From: Mycogone perniciosa
Lineage: Eukaryota > Ascomycota > Sordariomycetes > Hypocreales > Hypocreaceae
NCBI GenBank assembly: GCA_025331125.1
Contig: JAOALB010000255.1
Span: 1-49,481 of the forward strand
Length of the DNA stretch: 49,481 bases
Direction: 5' to 3'
The position numbers and the translations under genes are program-made. Positions 45,011 to 49,481 of the stretch are shown here, in pieces. The stretch's first letter is position 1; each line of letters begins with the position of its first letter. Below the pieces are notes generated by a model. The model had not been told where the DNA came from, did not search any database, and worked only from the letters and a program-made list of their open reading frames with translations.

Positions 45011-45479
45011 TCGTGTACGAAGTACGTACTGTCTTACAAGTGTTATGACCCGAACATGCGACCTATGCATGAAAACGTCACGTATACATATACGTGACCA
45101 GGACCGACAATTGGATCGCAGTCCCCTACACCTATACAATGGACTGCAACTTTAAAGGATTAGCCTATAACCTAAAGATATTAGTCCTTAATATATATCC
45201 TTTATACCTTTTAGTGGGTCCTCTAGAGACTGATTATTGGACTTTAGCTAATAGTAAAGTATAAAAGTTTTAATATATTATAAAACTTTAATATATATAA
45301 TTACTATATATATTTATTTTAGTTATATATAAATTAATATATATTTAAAATAATAATATAGCATTTTTATTATAAAAGTATAAATAATTAAAATATTTAA
45401 TTATTAAAATATTAACTTTACTATAATATTAATACTTTGTTATATAAATTTAAATTATATAATTAAACTTAAACATATT

Positions 45480-45570
45480 TGTTACGACCCGACTATGTCG
45501 AAGGCCAGGTCACGAGGACACGGGAGAATATCGGTTACGCCAACCAATTATTAGGAAGCGATCACCACGC
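45480..45570 (+). mobile_element. LTR-like terminal sequence, left copy
   Basis: Begins TGTTACGACCCGACTATGTC and continues through GAGAATATCGG to a CCAATTA...GCGATCACC stretch. The same order appears from 49409. TG start and direct orientation suit the 5' end of a long terminal repeat. The 3' boundary cannot be set because the second copy leaves the window. A diverged start, TGTTATGACCCGAACATG, is also seen at 45041. Confidence 0.5.
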
Positions 45571-46325
45571 TAGAGGTGATCACTTAAACACTTACTACAC
45601 TAAAAGGTATAATCACTTACTCGATTACTGCACCATTATAGTAATTACAGCAATATTTACTAAAATACTAGTAATTGTATAAAGATTTCCTTTATATATA
45701 TATAACTGGCTTGTCCTTTATTTAATATAGTTACTTAAATAGTTGTTAATAAATTATATTTACTCAAACCGCCTATTTTATAGAATTATAACTATATTAC
45801 CTTATTTAGTATTTATTTTTAACCTTTTTATTAATATAAATTTATAAACTTTAATTTAACTGTTAAAAATTAACCTGGATTATTATATATTAATAACTTT
45901 TATTTAAAAGGGTATTAAAAGTTTTAAGTAATACTGTAAATATATTTATTATAGTATTCTTGTTAATACTTTACCCTTTATTTTACCTTTTTATTAAATA
46001 TAGGATAATAATAGAGATAATAATATAAATAAAAGTAAAGATAAAAATAAAGTTAATAAAATAAAATACTTAAATATTTATATAAAGGAAGCCTTTTAAT
46101 ATATAAAAGTTAACTATATAAAATAAAAGTAATATTATTAATATTTAATTATTAAAAATATAAAACTTTAATAAATAATTTAATAATAGTAAGCAGTTAT
46201 TATAAATTTATAAAATTAGGCTTTACCTGCTTTAAACTTTATACTAAACTATAAAAGAAATTAACCTTTAAAGGACTTAAAAGAGGTACTTAAAATATAG
46301 CCTTTTAAACCCTTTAATAAAAATT

Positions 46326-46902
46326 TTAAAATAACAAGGTTATACTGAACCTCATTTATATATAGCTTCTAGGAAGCTGCATACAACGCAGCAATAAGGA
46401 AACGACTAAGAGTCTAATTGGGCTAATAATGGATAAACAATTAAATTATAAATGATCTAATAGCTAATAGCTATAGAATATCTAGTAGATATGCGGCCAG
46501 TATAGAAGTGATTGTATAAATAATAGCTTTATCTTCTATAATAGTCCTCCGACTAAATAATAGGAATGCAGCAGCAGAATTAGGTTTATAGCTTTATTCT
46601 TATTTTCCGCAAAATTCATTTATATAGGAAATCGTCTAAATCGACTCACAGCTATACAAATAGGAAACCATTTTAGTTAGATTTTTCACAATAGCCATTA
46701 TGCCTATTATATTAAGTCTAGGGTAGGCAGGGTAGCTGGTCCTAGCTTAATTCTTATCGTTAAAGATAACAGAAATTTCCTGACATACACCAAGGTTCCT
46801 CCGGGAACTCGGTCCTAGTGTCGGGCCTAATTCCGGGTCTAGCCGGAATAGGAAGGTTATCCATTTACACTGAAATCCTTGCTTTTTAGCCCTCCTTTTT
46901 AA
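46326..46902 (+). repeat. 577-bp inverted repeat, left arm
   Basis: This arm is the reverse complement of 47509-48085 over its whole length. It runs from TTAAAATAACAAGG to CCTCCTTTTTAA. Differences between the arms are mostly C/T and G/A transitions. It contains a small hairpin, GCTGCATACAACGCAGC, and a TATA-like stretch near its outer end. Confidence 0.85.
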
Positions 46903-47508
46903 CAAAAAATATTATAGCACTTTAACTATTGTTTACTTAATTATATAATTATTTTATTTATTTTTTAATTAACTTTAATATAAAAATTAATAAAGTTTTT
47001 TTAACTATTAAATAACTTAAAGGAAATGCTTTAAAGTAATTTAAACCTATTTAAAGGGATTACTTTAATAATAAAAGTAAAGCTAATAAATAAATATAAT
47101 TTATATTTACTAGCTATAATTAATTTAAAGAAAAATTAAAAAATATTTTTAATAATATTAATAAAAATATATTATAAAAAATAAATTTATAAATTTAATT
47201 TAAAAAAATACTTTAATTATATTATATACTTTAAGAATTATACTTTGAAAGTTAAATAAAAAAACTTTACTTTTATTAAATACTTATATAATAAACTTAA
47301 ATTAAAACTTAAAAAAAAGTTTATAAATTCTTTTATAATAAAAGTATTATTAAATTTATTAAAAAATATATAAATGCAGATAATTTACTTTATAAACTTT
47401 ATTTAAATATAAAAAAAGGATAATAGTAATTTAAATAAATTTATAAATAGTAAAGATATATAAATTAAAGTAAAAAGCAATAAAAGTATATTAGTAGCTT
47501 TAATAATA

Positions 47509-48085
47509 TTAAAAAGGAGGGCTAAAAAGCAAGGATTTTAGTGTATTTAGGTAACCTTCCTATTCTGGCTAGACCCGGAATTAGGCCCAACGCTAGGACC
47601 AAGCTCTAGAGGAACTTTGGTATAAGTTAGGAAATTTCTATTATCTTTAACAATAACAATTAAACTAGGACCAGCTACCCCGCTTACCCTAGACTCAATA
47701 CAATAGGCATAATAGCTATTGTGAAAAATCTGACTAAAATGGTTTCCTATTTGTATAGCTGTAAGTCGATTTAGACGATTTCCTATATAAATGAATTTTG
47801 CGGAAAATAGGAATAAGGCTATAAACCTAATTCTGCTACTGCATTTTTATTATTTAATTGGAGGACTATTATAAGAGATAAAGCTATTGTTTATACAATC
47901 ACTTTTACACTGGCCGCATATACACTAGATATTCTATAGCTTTTCAGTTATTAGATTAGTTACAATTTAATTGTTTATCTATTGTTAACCTAATTAGACT
48001 CTTAGTCGTTTCCTTATTGCTGCGTTGTATGCAGCTTCCTAGAAGCTGCATATAAATGAGGTTCAGTATAACCTTATTATTTTAA
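47509..48085 (-). repeat. 577-bp inverted repeat, right arm
   Basis: Starts TTAAAAAGGAGGGCTAAAAAG and ends GGTTCAGTATAACC...TTTTAA. A 606-bp spacer of very high A+T content separates it from the left arm. Possible identities: terminal inverted repeats of a DNA element, or two LTRs inserted in opposite orientation. Confidence 0.85.
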
Positions 48086-49408
48086 CAATAACTAAACGCA
48101 ATAAAAAGTAGTTCCAGAACCTAAATAAAGCAATTATAGTTAATAAATATACTGTAAAGGGCTTAATAAGATAGTTTATATTCTACCTACTATTTAGCTA
48201 GGAATTAATTTTCCCTTTAAAAGTAAAACTGCCTACCTAGCGGCTAATTAACTGGGATAAAGTCTATATAGCGGAAGATTAATTGATAGTATATATCTAT
48301 ATACTGGAAGGGAAAGAGGAAAGTGTTCTCCCTAGCCTTATAGACTATACTGGTAGTAAAGAAACAGGATAGCACTGCTAGCCCGGCTATATAAGCGGCG
48401 TCTATAGTAAAAGCAATAATAGGACTAATAACTAGGAGTAGATCTATACGTTTCTTAGTAATGCTATAACTTATAAGACCTTTGCTGACTACGCCAGCAC
48501 TATTAAAGGGTACTGAAAGCCTAAAAAAGGATTTAAGCTTCTTTAAAGAAAGTAACAGTTCCTTTAATAAATTAAAGGATAACTAAAACTTAAAAAAGGA
48601 AAAAGTTTTAAAAGTAACTATAAAATTTAACTAAAAGGCAATTAAAAAAATAAAAAAGGCTTTATAAAACTAAGTGAGGGAAAATAAGCTATAATAGTAG
48701 CTTTTATAGTAATAATAGGGAAAATAATACTTTAATATCTTTAAGTTTAGTAAATTATAGCCTTAAATATATACTATAGCTTAACTTTACTAGGATTAAT
48801 AAATGAATCTATTTAAAATAATATTTAAAATTAAGTTTATTTACTTATTTAAATAATAGGATAATTAATATAAAATAAGCGGATAATAGCTTAGAATATT
48901 TAGCGATAAATAGAGATTATTAAAATAAAAGTATTTAGTTATAGCAGTTTTAATATAAAGAGGATAATTTAGTATAAATTAAATATAAAAATATTAATAG
49001 TATATATAATAGTAATTCTATTTTTGTTTATAATATACTTTTTCTATTATTTTTTTATATTATTAATATTTACTTTAAAGGATTCTTATATTAATATTAA
49101 AAGGATTAGTAAAATAAATATTTTAATACAATTTACTCTTTTTATTCGCAAATACTTATAGGGAAAGTTTTATTAAAAGTAACTAATATATTTAATATAC
49201 TTATACTCCTTTTTACTAGTTTATTTAAAAAAAGTTAATTATTTATTCAAGTAATTACTAGATTAACAAACTATAAAACTATAAAGATAAAATAAATAAA
49301 CCTAGTTTAATAAAAAATAACCTATATTCTCTTTTAATATATTACTTTACCTATAATTCTATAGCCGCTAAAGTATAAAGAGGTAACTGTTAATTGCTTT
49401 TAGCTATA

Positions 49409-49481
49409 TGTCACGACCCGACCAGGCCAAGGCCCGGGTCCGGAAGAATATCGGAACGACGGGCCAATAAGAACATGATCA
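49409..49481 (+). mobile_element. LTR-like terminal sequence, right copy (runs off the window)
   Basis: Begins TGTCACGACCCGACCAGGCC and shares GAAGAATATCGG and a following CCAATAA...GATCA with the copy at 45480. This copy keeps more C/G, so it is less affected by C-to-T change. The spacing of 3.93 kb to the left copy would suit a retroelement, but the inner sequence is scrambled. Confidence 0.55.

Larger units (their letters stand above)
45160..49408. other. A+T-rich repeat island, probably RIP-degraded
   Basis: About 4.2 kb dominated by TA-rich sequence with no open frame above 70 codons. Islands of moderate G+C remain: the LTR-like ends, the 577-bp arms, and a patch at about 48,100-48,560. 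The pattern of TpA excess and transition differences between repeat arms is what repeat-induced point mutation leaves. No transposon protein could be read with confidence. Confidence 0.75.

Overview
The window looks like nuclear DNA of a filamentous ascomycete, most likely of the Eurotiales (Aspergillus/Penicillium type). Genes have short 45-110 nt introns with GTNNGT donors and CTAAC branch points. The protein families are typical of that group: a fungal seven-helix rhodopsin-domain protein, a secreted polyamine-oxidase-like flavoenzyme, a P450, NACHT/ankyrin and nucleoside-phosphorylase (PNP_UDP) proteins. The right end is an A+T-rich, probably RIP-degraded repeat island. All family assignments were made by reading translations; no database search was possible.

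Layout. 1-4.9 kb: a poly-C run at the edge, a MINDY-family deubiquitinase with a C-terminal CaaX box, an intron-containing tRNA-Arg(CCU), and a steroid 5-alpha-reductase-like membrane enzyme. 4.9-17.6 kb: a rhodopsin-domain membrane protein, an unrecognised 574-aa protein, a secreted FAD amine/polyamine oxidase, and a divergently placed amino-acid/GABA-type permease that is now a pseudogene. 18.5-24 kb: a small zinc-finger protein, histone H2A.Z, and a Ulp1-like protein that has lost its catalytic His and Cys. 24-29.6 kb: 5.7 kb without a recognisable gene, rich in microsatellites and in copies of TACGGAGTA/TACTCCGTA. 29.6-36 kb: a Pin4-type RRM+R3H protein, an MDR oxidoreductase and a convergent cytochrome P450.

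37.9-41.8 kb is the most interesting part. A NACHT/ankyrin NLR-like gene and a PNP_UDP-domain gene are divergently transcribed. The N-terminus of the NLR and the C-terminus of the PNP protein share a 20-residue Gly/His/Thr-rich motif (14 of 20 identical). This is the arrangement expected of fungal NLR/effector pairs that signal through amyloid templating. Both genes are damaged: two in-frame stops in the NLR, and a frameshift plus an internal deletion in the PNP gene. A second PNP relic lies at about 44.9 kb.

42.8-49.5 kb: relics of two further genes, then an A+T-rich island with LTR-like direct repeats (start TGTYACGACCCGAC) about 3.9 kb apart and two 577-bp inverted arms around a 606-bp spacer. 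The left two thirds of the window is largely ordinary housekeeping and metabolic gene space. The right quarter looks like a fast-evolving accessory region where self/non-self recognition genes are decaying beside transposon debris.
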